From assembly GCA_905221605.1 (NCBI GenBank), contig CAJNDS010000363.1, positions 51,001 to 115,000 of the forward strand: a stretch of 64,000 nucleotides of DNA. Direction: 5' to 3'. Made by a program: the position numbers and the translations under genes. A model generated the notes under the pieces. The model saw only the letters and a list, made by a program, of their open reading frames with translations. It had not been told where the DNA came from and made no database searches. Position 1 is the first letter of the stretch. Each line of letters starts with the position of its first letter. Positions 35,972 to 45,722 of this stretch are shown piece after piece. The stretch comes from Symbiodinium natans (Eukaryota > Sar > Dinophyceae > Suessiales > Symbiodiniaceae).

Positions 35972-36336
35972 GTTGTTGGTTTTGCAGGCCATCCATCCAC
36001 TTTCCCTAACCCTAGACCCTAAACCCCAAACCCAAACCCAAACGATGCTCAGCCCTTCTCCGAACATGGAAACTAGCACACATGACAGACAGCAAAGCAA
36101 CCCTCATCCATAGCTCCCGGGCTGCGAAGAGTTGCAGCAAACTCCGAATCCGTCTCCGTGGCGGGGTGATACTCTGGGCTTGAGCTGTGTATCTGCTCAT
36201 GTGCGGCTGGTTTTTTTCTGCTACCCTCGTTGTCCACTCTTGCCTTCATCCATTCTGAACAATGAAACTTTCTGGGACTTGAGCAGGCCTTACATTCACA
36301 CGCTTTTCTAGGCTCGTTGCCGTTTGGGTGTTGCAG

Positions 36337-36381
36337 GCGACCCGTGAGCTTGCTCGCCGCATGAAGGAGGAAGAGCTCTGA
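36337..36381 (+). CDS. Candidate terminal exon
   Basis: The acceptor GCCGTTTGGGTGTTGCAG is strong. The frame reads ATRELARRMKEEEL and stops at 36379-36381. Confidence 0.4.
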   Translation, partial: ATRELARRMKEEEL

Positions 36382-36591
36382 GTCTCACTGATACCTTTGT
36401 AGGCAGATGTTTTCAGCATCAAGGGGTGGACGGGGCAGCTTGGCAACAAAGTTTGTCGACCGATGCTGCAAGTTGACAACTTGCAAAGGGCCATTGAATT
36501 GTTTCTCTGAGTTTCACTGGTGAAAAGGGCTACACGTTCTTGTCATGCCTGCTTTGTCCCCCTGACCCAAGACATAGGACTCGACCTTCTC

Positions 36592-36778
36592 AGTGGATCC
36601 AGAGAGAGCCCGAAGCGAAGCCACAGTAAATGCGAAAGCTCGGAAGTGTTTGAAAGCTAGCCGGCTCTGTTCTTATCTCCTCCATGGTTATGCACGTGCT
36701 GTTGCAGAAGATAAGTATGGCTACGCTTGCGCGTTTCAGCTCGCGGAAGCAGTGTCTGGGTTCCATGCATCGGTTTGA
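36592..36778 (+). CDS. Candidate terminal exon, unknown
   Basis: After CTTCTCAG the frame reads RARSEATVNAKARKCLKASR, then LLHGYARAVAEDKYGYACAF, stop 36776-36778. The coding look is good; the opposite strand is partly open too. Confidence 0.42.
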
Positions 36779-36997
36779 TTTGAGTTGATGCTGATTTCTG
36801 GGCACTTGGGGCCCAGGCTGCCCATCGCAGCTCATCGCGAGTGGCTGCAGTGCTTTCACCATGCCGCGCAGAGGACACCTTGCCCATGCACACATTACGT
36901 GCCAGACACGTTATAAAGCGCCGGGTGTCTTGACTAGCACCAGAATATTTCGCCCAATCATCCTCGTCACTACTCCTCTGCTGCCCCAGTGCCCCAG

Positions 36998-37231
36998 GAT
37001 CAGCTTCCTTCGGCAGCACGCCGTCAGCTCGGCTCTGCTGGCTGTTTGCGCACGTCGCAATCCTGTGCACCTTGCTCTGAGGCGCTGAGAGCCTGCATTC
37101 AAGCCGGGGCCTTGATGGGGATTTCCACGTCCATAAGGCACGAACCACGTGGCACGATGATAGCACCAGGGTTCGTGGTGGCAGATCACACTCAGAAGGG
37201 GCTACAATGTGTAGGGGTTGTAGGCATGTAG
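36998..37231 (+). CDS. Candidate terminal exon, unknown
   Basis: CTGCCCCAGTGCCCCAG, then 77 codons including SEALRACIQAGALMGISTSI and APGFVVADHTQKGLQCVGV, stop TAG 37229. No family recognised. Confidence 0.42.
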   Translation, partial: DQLPSAARRQLGSAGCLRTSQSCAPCSEALRACIQAGALMGISTSIRHEPRGTMIAPGFVVADHTQKGLQCVGVVGM

Positions 37232-37360
37232 TGGCTCCCAGCAAGTATCAGCGTTGAGCACTTTAGGACGCGCCGACGTGCACAAAGCGCCGTAGCCCAA
37301 GCAAACGCCAGGCTCATTGCCACATTCGCCGTGCATGGTTAGCTTAGTGACTAGATTTAG

Positions 37361-37470
37361 GTCCGAGCTCTGGGCACCCTGGCTCCTGAACTACGAGAAG
37401 GCCATTCGAGGGTTCATTGGAACCGAGAAGTTTCGGCAGTTTTCCACGTTAAGCGAAAGAGACGCTGCGA
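37361..37470 (+). CDS. Candidate exon, unknown
   Basis: The acceptor ends GACTAGATTTAG. The frame reads SELWAPWLLNYEKAIRGFIG and TEKFRQFSTLSERDAARM. The donor is uncertain. Confidence 0.42.
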
Positions 37471-37575
37471 GAATGGTGGCTCCAGCATCGCCACGGCTCT
37501 TGCACGGAACGCGTGAGTTGAGTCTTCGACCTCTGAGCTTTTTTTGCCAATGTTGTTACCTCGACCCAGAGTCTC

Positions 37576-37730
37576 TAAACCCTAAACCCTAAGCCCCGAA
37601 CACCCTAAACCCTAAACATCCCTAAACCCTAAACCCTAAACCCTAAACCCTAAACCCGAAACCCGAAACCCGAAACCCGAAACACTTAAAACATTAAACC
37701 CTAAACCCTAAAGCCTAAACCCTTAAGCCG
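37576..37730. repeat. Interstitial CCCTAAA array with CCCGAAA variants
   Basis: Perfect units at 37620-37660, then a CCCGAAA run and degenerate ones. Confidence 0.95.
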
Positions 37731-37748
37731 CTTCAAAGTGTTTCACAG

Positions 37749-37802
37749 GAGCTGCAGGAGCAGCGCTGTCGACTTTCAAGCCGGGGCGAAGGACCGCGGT
37801 GA
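37749..37802 (+). CDS. Candidate short terminal exon
   Basis: GTGTTTCACAG, then ELQEQRCRLSSRGEGPR and a stop, right after the CCCTAAA array. Confidence 0.3.
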   Translation, partial: ELQEQRCRLSSRGEGPR

Positions 37803-38202
37803 CCTCCAACTTCTGCCTCTGCGCCCTAACTCCCCTACAGCCCTAAATCCCTTATAGCCCTAAGCCCTAAGCCCCCAGAGCCCTAAGCCCCTACCCCGAA
37901 AGCCCGCAAGCCCTTAGAGCGCCCCCTCTTGACGTTTCGGGGGGGCGGTTTCGGGGTTCAGGCCGCGCTGGCCGGCCGGCACCGGCACCTTTTCCATGCA
38001 GCGGCCTCCACATGGCAGGAGGTGCCAGAAACCACCGAGAACCCCCAACGGACCGAGACCCGAGATCCGAAGCCCTGAGCCCTTGCACCGGACAGGATCG
38101 GATAGGCTACAGCGGGCCTTTGGTAAGTTCTGAACACTTTGTGCGTTGTGCCAGGCAGCGTGCATGACACTGGCGTGCGTCGCGGCAGGCTTCCTGCTGC
38201 AC

Positions 38203-38300
38203 ATTCGCTGTCTGTTTGTCTGTCTGTCCGTCCCTCCGTCCGTCCGTCTGTCTGTCTGTATCTCTCTCTCTCTCTCTGTCTCTCCCTCCGTCTCTTTCGT
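38203..38300. repeat. (TGTC)n/(TC)n microsatellite
   Basis: TGTCTGTC and CCGTCCGTC repeats grading into TC repeats. Confidence 0.93.
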
Positions 38301-38314
38301 TCTGTGCATGTGAG

Positions 38315-38403
38315 ATCGCCTGATGCGCCTGCATGGGATGCAGCCGGGAAGGCGGCGCAGGCACTGATGCACTATCACTACATGTTTACGTCTCGAGCTC
38401 CTT
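38315..38403 (+). CDS. Candidate terminal exon, unknown
   Basis: After the pyrimidine repeat and TGTGAG, the frame reads SPDAPAWDAAGKAAQALMHY and stops at 38401. No gene seen from there to 38669. Confidence 0.35.
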
Positions 38404-38669
38404 GATTTTGAGTTCCTACGAGTAGTCGTGTATTCGAGTTTGGGCGCATTCATTTTCTGCAGAAGCGACTTGTGCTTCAATGTGCAGCGTGCAGTCCAGT
38501 CCATGGGAGGAGCCATCCAAGCCGTTGTGTTTCACATGCCCATTCTGGCGAGGACTGTGATCGGGTGCACTAGTTACTAGTTACCCATATTATTGAAGTA
38601 GGGTGTATACTTGTAGTACTGTTGGTGAGAATGATAAATGTTGGGTGTCCTTTTGGAGATAAACCCAAA

Positions 38670-38731
38670 ACCCAAAACCCTAAACCCTAAGCCCTAAGCC
38701 CTAAACCCTAAACCCTAAACCCTAAACCCTT
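38670..38731. repeat. Interstitial CCCTAAA array
   Basis: Ends CCCTTCAG, giving the acceptor of the exon at 38735. Confidence 0.93.
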
Positions 38732-38734
38732 CAG

Positions 38735-38839
38735 GAGACTCTGAGAGCACGGCCACCCCCGAGTCCACCGCACATGCGCACTTCAATGGCGGCCGGACAA
38801 GCCCGACGAGGTGCGGAGCCCTGTGTGACTTAAATGGTG
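38735..38839 (+). CDS. Exon bracketed by C-rich and G-rich telomere repeats
   Basis: The frame reads DSESTATPESTAHAHFNGGR then TSPTRCGALCDLNG and meets the GT of the GTTTAGGG array at 38840. It is Ser/Thr-rich and likely disordered. Splice sites on both sides come from telomere-like DNA. Confidence 0.48.
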
Positions 38840-38905
38840 GTTTAGGGTTTAGGGTTTAGGGTTTAGGGTCTAGGGCCTTAGGGTTTAGGGTTTAGGGTTT
38901 AGGGT
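38840..38905. repeat. TTTAGGG array starting an intron
   Basis: Perfect units with TCTAGGG and CCTTAGGG variants. Confidence 0.94.
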
Positions 38906-38907
38906 TA

Positions 38908-38960
38908 AGCAGGACCCCAATAAGGTACCCCTGTTCTCGTAAACCCCCCAAATTGGTATC
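38908..38960. mobile_element. MITE family B, partial
   Basis: ACCCCAATAAGGTACCCCTG...CGTAAACCCCCC resembles one end of family B in inverted order. Confidence 0.45.
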
Positions 38961-39029
38961 TCACCCAAAAGTATACCACGATGATCGTTCCCCCAAAATG
39001 TGCTCATCCGTGTCGTAGGGAAGCCCCGG

Positions 39030-39110
39030 AGCCCCTAAACCCTAAACCCTAAACCCTAAACCCTAAACCCTAAACCCTAAACCCTAAACCCTAAACCCTA
39101 AACCCCCAAA
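39030..39110. repeat. Interstitial CCCTAAA array
   Basis: About eleven units, followed by AAAG and a Ser/Pro-rich open frame (DLQERSPSPTRSEASAVGSP, 39112-39240) that may be an exon. Confidence 0.95.
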
Positions 39111-39442
39111 GAATCGAGACCTTCAAGAGAGGTCTCCCAGCCCAACGAGATCGGAGGCATCGGCAGTCGGCAGCCCAGGTCTTTGGAGAGTCAGAGTTCT
39201 TGAAGTAAAGCTAGCTTCTGATGAGCCCTCAGGGCCGTAGACCTGCGGACTATCTTCCGCTCGCCAAACAAGACATGGAACAAGACATGGAACAAGACAT
39301 GGGACCCTTCGCAGGAGAAATCCGCAGATGGCATCCATTGGTTCAAGGCGCATGGTAGGGTCTCCTTTCTCTAAGTGTAACATGGGGTATCAATATTGAA
39401 GTGTGTTGTCAAATGACATTGCCAACATCTTCTCAAATACAG

Positions 39443-39590
39443 GAGATGGTTCAAGCCGTTTCTTCTGCCTGCCGCCGTCAGGCGCCAGAAGCGATGCCGC
39501 TGAGACCGAGCCCGAGCTGCCCATTCTGCTTCCTGTGGGGTTTGCAAGCAACCTTCTCGGGGTCCTTATTGTATTCTTAAAGGGGGATCC
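39443..39590 (+). CDS. Candidate exon, unknown
   Basis: CTCAAATACAG, then SSRFFCLPPSGARSDAAETE and LPILLPVGFASNLLGV. It runs into possible MITE sequence (39580 on). Confidence 0.3.
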
Positions 39591-39929
39591 TACTATTCGC
39601 GGGTCTATATTGGAGACCCCTTATTGTCGTCATTTTTCATTCTTTAGTCGCTCCTCGAAGGAAGGCTCACGAAGAGACAAAGCGAGAGAGAGATGCATAA
39701 GCATATGTACAATACACTGCATTTCCCAACCACTGCAGTCTGGGTGTCCCCTAAAACCACACTATAGGAAATAGTCCGCACTAAATAGCTATCATCGAAA
39801 TATTAGTCATAATAACGTACTTGTAAGAATAGCCTTAATTTCATACTTCTGATCACCAGGGTTACTAAGAGGGCCCATGGCTTAATCACCCCCTCGCTTC
39901 CTCCCTTTCCCGCAGCATGCGAACCAGCT

Positions 39930-40251
39930 TCTTTCAGAGAGAAGTTCGAGAATATAGTTTAGAACACAGATTGACGCAGCAAGATGCAGACTTCTTCGGA
40001 TTGTTCGGGTGGCAGCACTGGAGGAACGACTCGCACAGCACGGAGTGGCAGGTGCGCTCAACATCAGATGCTGTTTACCTCTTGACACCCCTCATCTCGG
40101 GAGACCGCGTCGTCCGGTGTGTTGCCAGGTCGCCGAGGACGAGGGCGGCAGAGGACAGCACCTTTCTCTCTTGAAAGAGGGTTTCAGGTCTATTGTGGGG
40201 CTGCAACCTGTGGCAGCGGAAGCATCGCGGTCCAGGCGATGGCGCCCCTGA
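39930..40251 (+). CDS. Candidate exon(s), unknown
   Basis: CTTCTTTCAG, then REVREYSLEHRLTQQDADFF in one frame. A second frame reads RVAALEERLAQHGVAGALNI and later EGFRSIVGLQPVAAEASRSR to a stop at 40249. Either a small intron or a frame change separates them. Confidence 0.35.
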
Positions 40252-40296
40252 GCTCGCCGAGCCGCTTCGATGCTGGCTTCTGAGTACCCCTACCTG

Positions 40297-40436
40297 GAGG
40301 TTCATGGTACTTATTTAACCAGTATAAGTTTAGGGTTTAGGGTTTAGGGTTTAGGGTTTAGGGTTTAGGGTTTAGGGTTTAGGGTTTAGGGTTTAGGGAT
40401 GGTGAATAAGTGCCATGAACCTCCAAGTAGCTGGCA
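40297..40436. mobile_element. MITE family C with telomere array in its interior
   Basis: ACCTGGAGGTTCATGGTACT on the left mirrors AGTGCCATGAACCTCCAAGT on the right. Between them lie about ten perfect TTTAGGG units (40327-40398). The copy at 58090 has only a short interior, so the array was added inside the element. Confidence 0.85.
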
Positions 40437-40482
40437 TCATGGCATACCGGAGACTGGCGGTTGTGGGGAGGGCAGCTTGCAG

Positions 40483-40529
40483 GACCAGCCATCGAGAAGG
40501 CGAGAGCAGCTTGCGCAGGACATTCCAGG
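40483..40529 (+). CDS. Candidate exon ending at a telomeric donor
   Basis: GCTTGCAG, then DQPSRRREQLAQDIP up to the GT of GTTTAGGG at 40530. Very short; phase to the next exon is uncertain. Confidence 0.33.
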
Positions 40530-40672
40530 GTTTAGGGCTTAGGGCTGAGGGCTTAGGGCTTAGGGTTTAGGGTTTAGGGCTTAGGGCTTAGGTTTAGGGT
40601 TTAGGGTTTAGGGCTTAGGGTTTAGGGCTTAGGGCTTAGGGTTTAGGGTTTAGGGTTTAGGGTTTAGGGTAT
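40530..40672. repeat. TTTAGGG array with GCTTAGGG variants
   Basis: About twenty units, many GCTTAGGG. It starts the intron after 40529. Confidence 0.94.
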
Positions 40673-40761
40673 TTGGCCTTGTTGGCTAGAGCCGGTCAGT
40701 GTGATGGCAAGTCCATGTGCGGGTGCAGGGCGGGAGTGTGCTGTAAGATGTTGGTTTGCAG

Positions 40762-41017
40762 AAACACTCGAGCAAGGAGACCTTCCTGGTCACTCCACTT
40801 AGTGGTCGTGCTGGGAAGGCCAGGACGTCAAATGACACTGAGAGGTAACCGGCACCGCATGTCGCGCGATACCCCATGTCTACATACGACCACGCCAGCC
40901 CACGGACCTCGGCTTCGTCGGACCCACTTGGCCTCCAGTCGCGCGCCGTCCACAGCCAACAGTGTTGGGTCAAGCACTTTCAAGCTTTGGGACTTCCCTG
41001 TTGCACAAGTTCCTTGA
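40762..41017 (+). CDS. Two-exon 3' end of a gene, unknown function
   Basis: GATGTTGGTTTGCAG, exon 40762-40844 (KHSSKETFLVTPLSGRAGKA), donor GTAACC, acceptor ACTTGGCCTCCAG, exon 40939-41017 (APSTANSVGSSTFKLWDFPV, TGA 41015). Phase is kept. The product is polar and Ser/Thr-rich. A competing frame spans the whole stretch without introns. Confidence 0.45.
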
Positions 41018-41183
41018 GTCGGCGTCCGCCGTAGCCGATTTTTTTTCTTACATGCTGTCTTTTGTATTTTGAACATTTTGTCCCTATACGTTTTTGTACT
41101 TTCACAATACCCTGGTATACTTGTGTAGTATTGCATGCTCATACCGCCGTTTTTTTTTCTTCATTCTTGTTTTATACATCAAG

Positions 41184-41288
41184 GTCACCGCGGGTGCGCA
41201 GCTCCGCCTTTCCGCAGTCCCTGCGCCTCGGCTGCAAGTTTCGGGCCTTGATTCGGGGTCGCGGCGCCGCTGTTCGAGAGACTGGTAA
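41184..41288 (+). CDS. Candidate terminal exon, unknown
   Basis: After a T-rich stretch ending ATACATCAAG the frame reads VTAGAQLRLSAVPAPRLQVS and stops at 41286. Confidence 0.33.
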   Translation, partial: VTAGAQLRLSAVPAPRLQVSGLDSGSRRRCSRDW

Positions 41289-41502
41289 ACTGTGAACTTA
41301 TTTTCTTTTAGTAACCCTAAACCCTAAGCCCTAGGCCCTTGTTGTATGTCATGGTGAGGTCACCACCGACCGTGTTTGCACCGGCATCGTGATGGTGATT
41401 CAGAATCGTTGGCTACTCGTAGCTGTTGCTCTCGGACCGACAAGCCCTACTCAAGCCCCATTGCGCCCCTAGAGCAAGCTGCGCAGCCAGCCATTGTAAC
41501 AG

Positions 41503-41716
41503 AAGGGTTTCACTCACCGAGCGTTTCGACGTGATCCAGGGCTGCCTGCGCGTGCACAGGCAAGACAGGAACACGGCTACACATGCGCATTGGACAGCCC
41601 TGGTCTTCTCCGAAGCGAAATTAAGAGATTTCGAGTTGTCCGGGCTACAACAGCCAGACAACCCTGGCTTTGCCACGAGGTGCTCGGCAGCCGCGGTGGT
41701 ACAACAAGAAGAGCAT
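41503..41716 (+). CDS. Candidate exon, unknown
   Basis: AGCCATTGTAACAG, then SLTERFDVIQGCLRVHRQDR and FSEAKLRDFELSGLQQPDNP, ending ...VVQQEEH at a canonical GTGAGT donor (41717). No gene is evident from there to 42740; low-complexity TTAGGG-like degenerate repeats lie at 42515-42630. Confidence 0.45.
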
Positions 41717-42742
41717 GTGAGTTCTTGATGTGATGGTCCCTCAATACGGACCCTCGTACGTAATGAGCTACCCAAGAAGGAAACAACAATGAACTGACCG
41801 TCTGAATACTGAGGCACGCGGAACTGGCATCGTTAATTGGGCCTCCTGGCTCAGGGTGCACACATGCAAAGCAGTATGCACTATTTGGTATCTTAGTATA
41901 TCACGATGTTGTGATCTTATCCTCTTGTTTTGGTACATTCTTGTTGTTTTTGTATTATGAAGCATGAACATATCACATATCATTGATAGCCCCCGCAGGG
42001 GCCTTGTCAAGAGCTCCTGGCAATGTTTGCCTCGGGACATGTCGCCCGCGGGATTCCCAGCACAGTTTGCATTGCCTGCTCATGAAGACTGTGAGAGTAT
42101 AACGATAGACTGATACCATGACATGAGTAGTGATAGAATTGATATTCTATCATGGTAAGGCAGAGTACTAGCATCACGTATACATGATACCTACCATCTG
42201 GTCCAATAGCAAATTGCATACAGGCTGCGGGCCCCTTCTAGACGCCCTGGGCGCAAGCCTCGGGAGGAGGCCTTGGACAACCTGATGTTGATTTTTGATT
42301 CTCATTTGTTTCCCCTTTATCTTTTTAGAATGGTTGATTGTTCTAAAGTCAGAGCTTCGGTGCCTTGAGCCCCTCTTGTACTACTTCTGAGTGACTTTCC
42401 AGATTTCCCAGAGCAGTTGAAAACGGCCGATTGAAACCGGGCGCCAGTTGGCCGAAGCTGGGTGGCTGCACCATTGCTCGGAGATGGATGCCCGAAGCTC
42501 AGGGGGGTGGATCGAACATAGGGTTTAGGGGTTCAAGGATTATGGTGTAGGATTTAGGGTGTAAGGATTATGGTGTAGGATGTAGGGTTTAAGGATTATG
42601 GTGTAGGATTTAGGGTTTAGGGTTGGGTGGATCTCTGGGTGTCTTTGCCAAATTTTCTGGCCCATGAGGCGCGAGCGCCCGCGGCCATCCCGCGCAGGTG
42701 AAAAGGTGCTGTTGTGTATGTGTCAGCGTTCGTCTTAGCTCA

Positions 42743-42859
42743 ATGTCCACGAGTACTCAATACCCCGAGTCTTGTGGTGTTGGATATTCTGATCAGCTGC
42801 AAAGATGTCAGATTCTGCAGGCGCTGGCTTTGGAAGCTACGCGCACAAAGCTTGTCTAG
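42743..42859 (+). CDS. Candidate small ORF with trans-splice-like start
   Basis: CAGCGTTCGTCTTAG then CTCA and ATG 42743. It reads MSTSTQYPESCGVGYSDQLQ then RCQILQALALEATRTKLV and stops. It could be a complete 38-residue ORF or a first exon. Confidence 0.35.
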   Translation: MSTSTQYPESCGVGYSDQLQRCQILQALALEATRTKLV

Positions 42860-42990
42860 CAGAGGATGTGTCAGTCCAACACTAGCCCTCGCATCATTGT
42901 CTGCATTGGTACGTTAAAATACAAATCCATGCGAACAATGAGCTTGTGATGGTTATCGCCATCCGTGTTAGCTTTGCGAAGTTTTCGCAG

Positions 42991-43194
42991 GTGTTCACAG
43001 TGGATAGCCCGATCGCTGGGAAGTCCAGCCCCAAGAGCCAAGTGGGCAGTGGGGTTGCTCTGACTCACGCCCGAGAACTTTGCGCATCTCTGTGCTCCCC
43101 CCATTGGCCAAATTTGTCGTGTTTGCAGTGGTGCGTTTGTGCTGAGTTCAGCTCCGACTCCCGGTACCACCTGGTAATGTCGGATTCACTTTGA
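42991..43194 (+). CDS. Candidate terminal exon, unknown
   Basis: GCGAAGTTTTCGCAG, then VFTVDSPIAGKSSPKSQVGS and GVALTHARELCASLCSPHWP, stop 43192-43194, followed by a C-rich run (43195-43240). Confidence 0.42.
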   Translation: MFTVDSPIAGKSSPKSQVGSGVALTHARELCASLCSPHWPNLSCLQWCVCAEFSSDSRYHLVMSDSL

Positions 43195-43561
43195 CCCCCC
43201 CCCACGCCCCCCGCCCCCCGACCCCCACCCCCCAAGCAAAACGGAAGGACTGCCAGTGACTACCGGTTCAGAGCCCCTGTCCCCCTCCCCTGCCCGGTAT
43301 CAGGCCGAGGCCTTTTTTAGCCAGAAAGCTGCTGAGTAGTGTGAAGGTTTTGGGTCATCTCCCATAGATCCAGTGATGTGCCTGGCGATCCCACGGCACC
43401 CTTTGTGCAACCTGTGACGTGAGGCAGTGGCCTCCCCTGGATCAGGCAATGCAGAGCTCCTGTTGTCTTGATTCTGAATCTTTTTTCCGAGTAGTTTCCG
43501 AAAGATTCAGGGTTATATAACGTTAAAAACCCTAAATTCGAGTAGTTTTCCGAAAGACTCA

Positions 43562-44474
43562 TTGTCAAGTGTCAGACTGCAGGTTGGAGACCCGATGACC
43601 CCGCAGCGCTGCAGGGACATCATGCACCAGCTGCATCTGCAGGACCAGGGCTCTGGCGCAGGTCTTTCTTTGTCTGAGTACTACCACCGTTGGAGCCTTT
43701 TTTGGAATGCAGGAAATCGAGAAGATGAGGCGTCAGCGGTCGTTCCCTATGCCTGAAATCAGGCCGGAGCAGCGTCGGAAGACGGCCGCGCGCTGCGGGC
43801 GGGAGTGGGCCGCGTGAGACGCGTGCATTTCGATGAGCCTCGGCAGGCCGGGTGATCTCGTGGAGGTGAAGTACGAGCTGAGCCGTAGCTTGGCAGGAAT
43901 CTGCAAGAATCAGCAACATGCAGCAACATGCAGAAGGGTGTTTAGGTTTTAGGGTTACGGCTTAGGGTTCATGAAGCTGTAAAGGTCGGAAATGCAAGGC
44001 GAACCTCTGCCAATGCCAAGGCAGCCAACAGACCTTCGCCGTGTTTCAAGGCGTTGCCTGGAGTTGATGACACGGGGGTTTACGAAAATAAGGGACTCCT
44101 TAATATGAGACCCCAAGTAGTAGCATTCCCTTATAATAAGGGACCCCCGAATATAAGCCCCCAAATAGTCGGTAAGGTACCCCTAGTTTCGGACAACCCC
44201 CCCCATGTCTGTTTTTTCTGCATCCGAAGCGGAGGCAATGGTTGTCGTGGACAACTGTGGACATGTCGTAAAAAAATGGGGTCCCCCGAATCAGTCCCCA
44301 GCTTCTGGTAGTACGGAAATCCTGATGACAGGAGCCACCAGAAACGGCACCCAGATGTTTTAACTGAAAATTGCCATCTCCGGCTGTGCAGGCTTCTGCG
44401 TTGAAGTGCGGAACAAGTTCCTCAACTCCGGCTTTGTGGCTTGGCCTGGGAGCTCCCCACCTACCGAAATGTAG
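43562..44474 (+). CDS. Split gene with a MITE as one intron, unknown function
   Basis: Reads QVGDPMTPQRCRDIMHQLHL to 43657 (GC donor); 43713 EIEKMRRQRSFPMPEIRPEQ to ~43811 (GTGAGA donor, 33-nt intron); PGDLVEVKYELSRSLAGICK to 43937 (donor GTGTTTAGG); 43985-44077 (SANAKAANRPSPCFKALPGV); 44235-44307 (AMVVVDNCGHVVKKWGPPNQ); 44392-44474 (FCVEVRNKFLNSGFVAWPGS, TAG). All joins keep phase. Alternatively, ATG 43833 (MSLGRPGDLVEVKYELSRSL) starts a separate four-exon gene. The intron 44078-44234 is mostly the family B element. No family recognised; upstream exons are likely. Confidence 0.5.
44074..44212. mobile_element. MITE family B copy forming an intron
   Basis: GGGGGTTTACGAAAATAAGG on the left mirrors AAGGTACCCCTAGTTTCGG...ACCCCCC on the right. 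The first GT (44078) is the proposed donor. Read through, its frame begins GVYENKG, as at 4238. Confidence 0.7.
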
Positions 44475-44599
44475 GTTGCTGGTACCCGTGTGGAGATTCT
44501 GAAACCTAAAGCCCTGCACCCTTAAACCCTCAGCCTGCACTGCAGCTGCAAGAGGGTAAGTGCAGCTAAGGTCTTAAAGAACACCTACGATGGAGTGGG

Positions 44600-44831
44600 T
44601 GTAGAGCAGTTGGTCCCGCGCTATTCGCCCAGTCCCCAGCGAAAGATGTTGAGACCATTCTCGCAAACTTATCCCAGTTATCGGCCCTCTAGTGCAGCAA
44701 GCCTCACAGCTCAGACTTTGGGGTTTATCAAAAGGTCCCACAAAGGGCCCAAGTTGAAGAACCCCTCCCCCCTGCTGCGACTCACTCCTGGAGGCCGCGA
44801 GTGCTTGGGGTTCGCGTTATCCAGGCACTGA
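44600..44831 (+). CDS. Candidate terminal exon, unknown
   Basis: The frame reads EQLVPRYSPSPQRKMLRPFS and TYPSYRPSSAASLTAQTLGF, then a Lys-rich part and stop 44829. Basic and likely disordered. Confidence 0.38.
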
Positions 44832-45200
44832 AGCCCAGGCTCGTGCTCTTCGTGGGTCCTGCAAGACTTAGAAGCCTTGGGCATAGACTACATTCCGGCG
44901 AGGTTCATGGCCCCTATTTTAGCCACATTTGGCTGACCGAATATGGGGTTCTAGTTGCGTAGGGTATATGACAGAATCCCAACTTGCGTCCTCTTCATTC
45001 GGTCCCAACCCAACTTTCGCCGCTACGTGCTGTTCGCACCAGCGCTGGCGCAGGTCCGCGAATGTTGACAAGCGACCGTGGACCAGAAACTACCGCTCCT
45101 TGGCCAGAAAAGATGGTGGAAAAGACAGCAACACAGTAACGTGTAGAGGAATCGCAGACTGAGGTTACGCCTGGCACTACTTCGTGCGTCTGGTGCTCAG

Positions 45201-45413
45201 AGTTCCGATCCGCGGTTCGGTGCGCGGGAGAGCGCTTCAGAGGCGGCAAGTACTCGTGGGGCAAGCGCCTTCGCTGGCGCTTCCACACTCCGCAGCGCCC
45301 TGGCATCATGCGCCCTGGCAGCCTTCAGAAGCATGGTCCCCCAGGCTCAAAGTGAGAAACGAAATGCAGAAACAAGGTACCTGCTCGAAGAGTATAGCCA
45401 AATAAGATCATAG
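45201..45413 (+). CDS. Candidate terminal exon, unknown
   Basis: After GGTGCTCAG the frame is Ala/Ser-rich (ESASEAASTRGASAFAGAST) and ends SEKRNAETRYLLEEYSQIRS, a helical tail, with TAG at 45411. An overlapping frame exists. Confidence 0.4.
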   Translation, partial: SSDPRFGARESASEAASTRGASAFAGASTLRSALASCALAAFRSMVPQAQSEKRNAETRYLLEEYSQIRS

Positions 45414-45525
45414 CGTTGGACCTGTAAGACGTCTAGCAAGGCTTCCTGCTCATGCCACGCCACATTCTGTGTGTTATCCTAATCGGCCTGTCACGCGTGT
45501 GGATACATTTACATGACCACTTTAG

Positions 45526-45620
45526 GTCTCTGGAGCCGAAGATCCGCCGAGAATTGGCAGCAGTGCGACGACGGTATCAGATGCAGCGCAAGGAGGAGAG
45601 GGAGAAGTTCTGTGTCATCC
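45526..45620 (+). CDS. Candidate coiled-coil exon
   Basis: ACATGACCACTTTAG, then LEPKIRRELAAVRRRYQMQR KEEREKF, a very charged helix. It ends a few bases before the MITE at 45624; the donor is uncertain. Confidence 0.38.
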
Positions 45621-45623
45621 ATT

Positions 45624-45722
45624 TGGGATGTTCCCCCTTATTCTAACAGTCCTTACTGTGGATTATTGTACCCATGTTCTAATCCCCATTAAGAGCTGTT
45701 TGAATAAGGGGGAACATCCCAA
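45624..45722. mobile_element. MITE family A, near-complete copy
   Basis: TTGGGATGTTCCCCCTTATT and AATAAGGGGGAACATCCCAA are near-perfect terminal inverted repeats. Flanks GTCATCCA and GTCATTCT match at 6 of 8, a weak target duplication. Confidence 0.85.
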
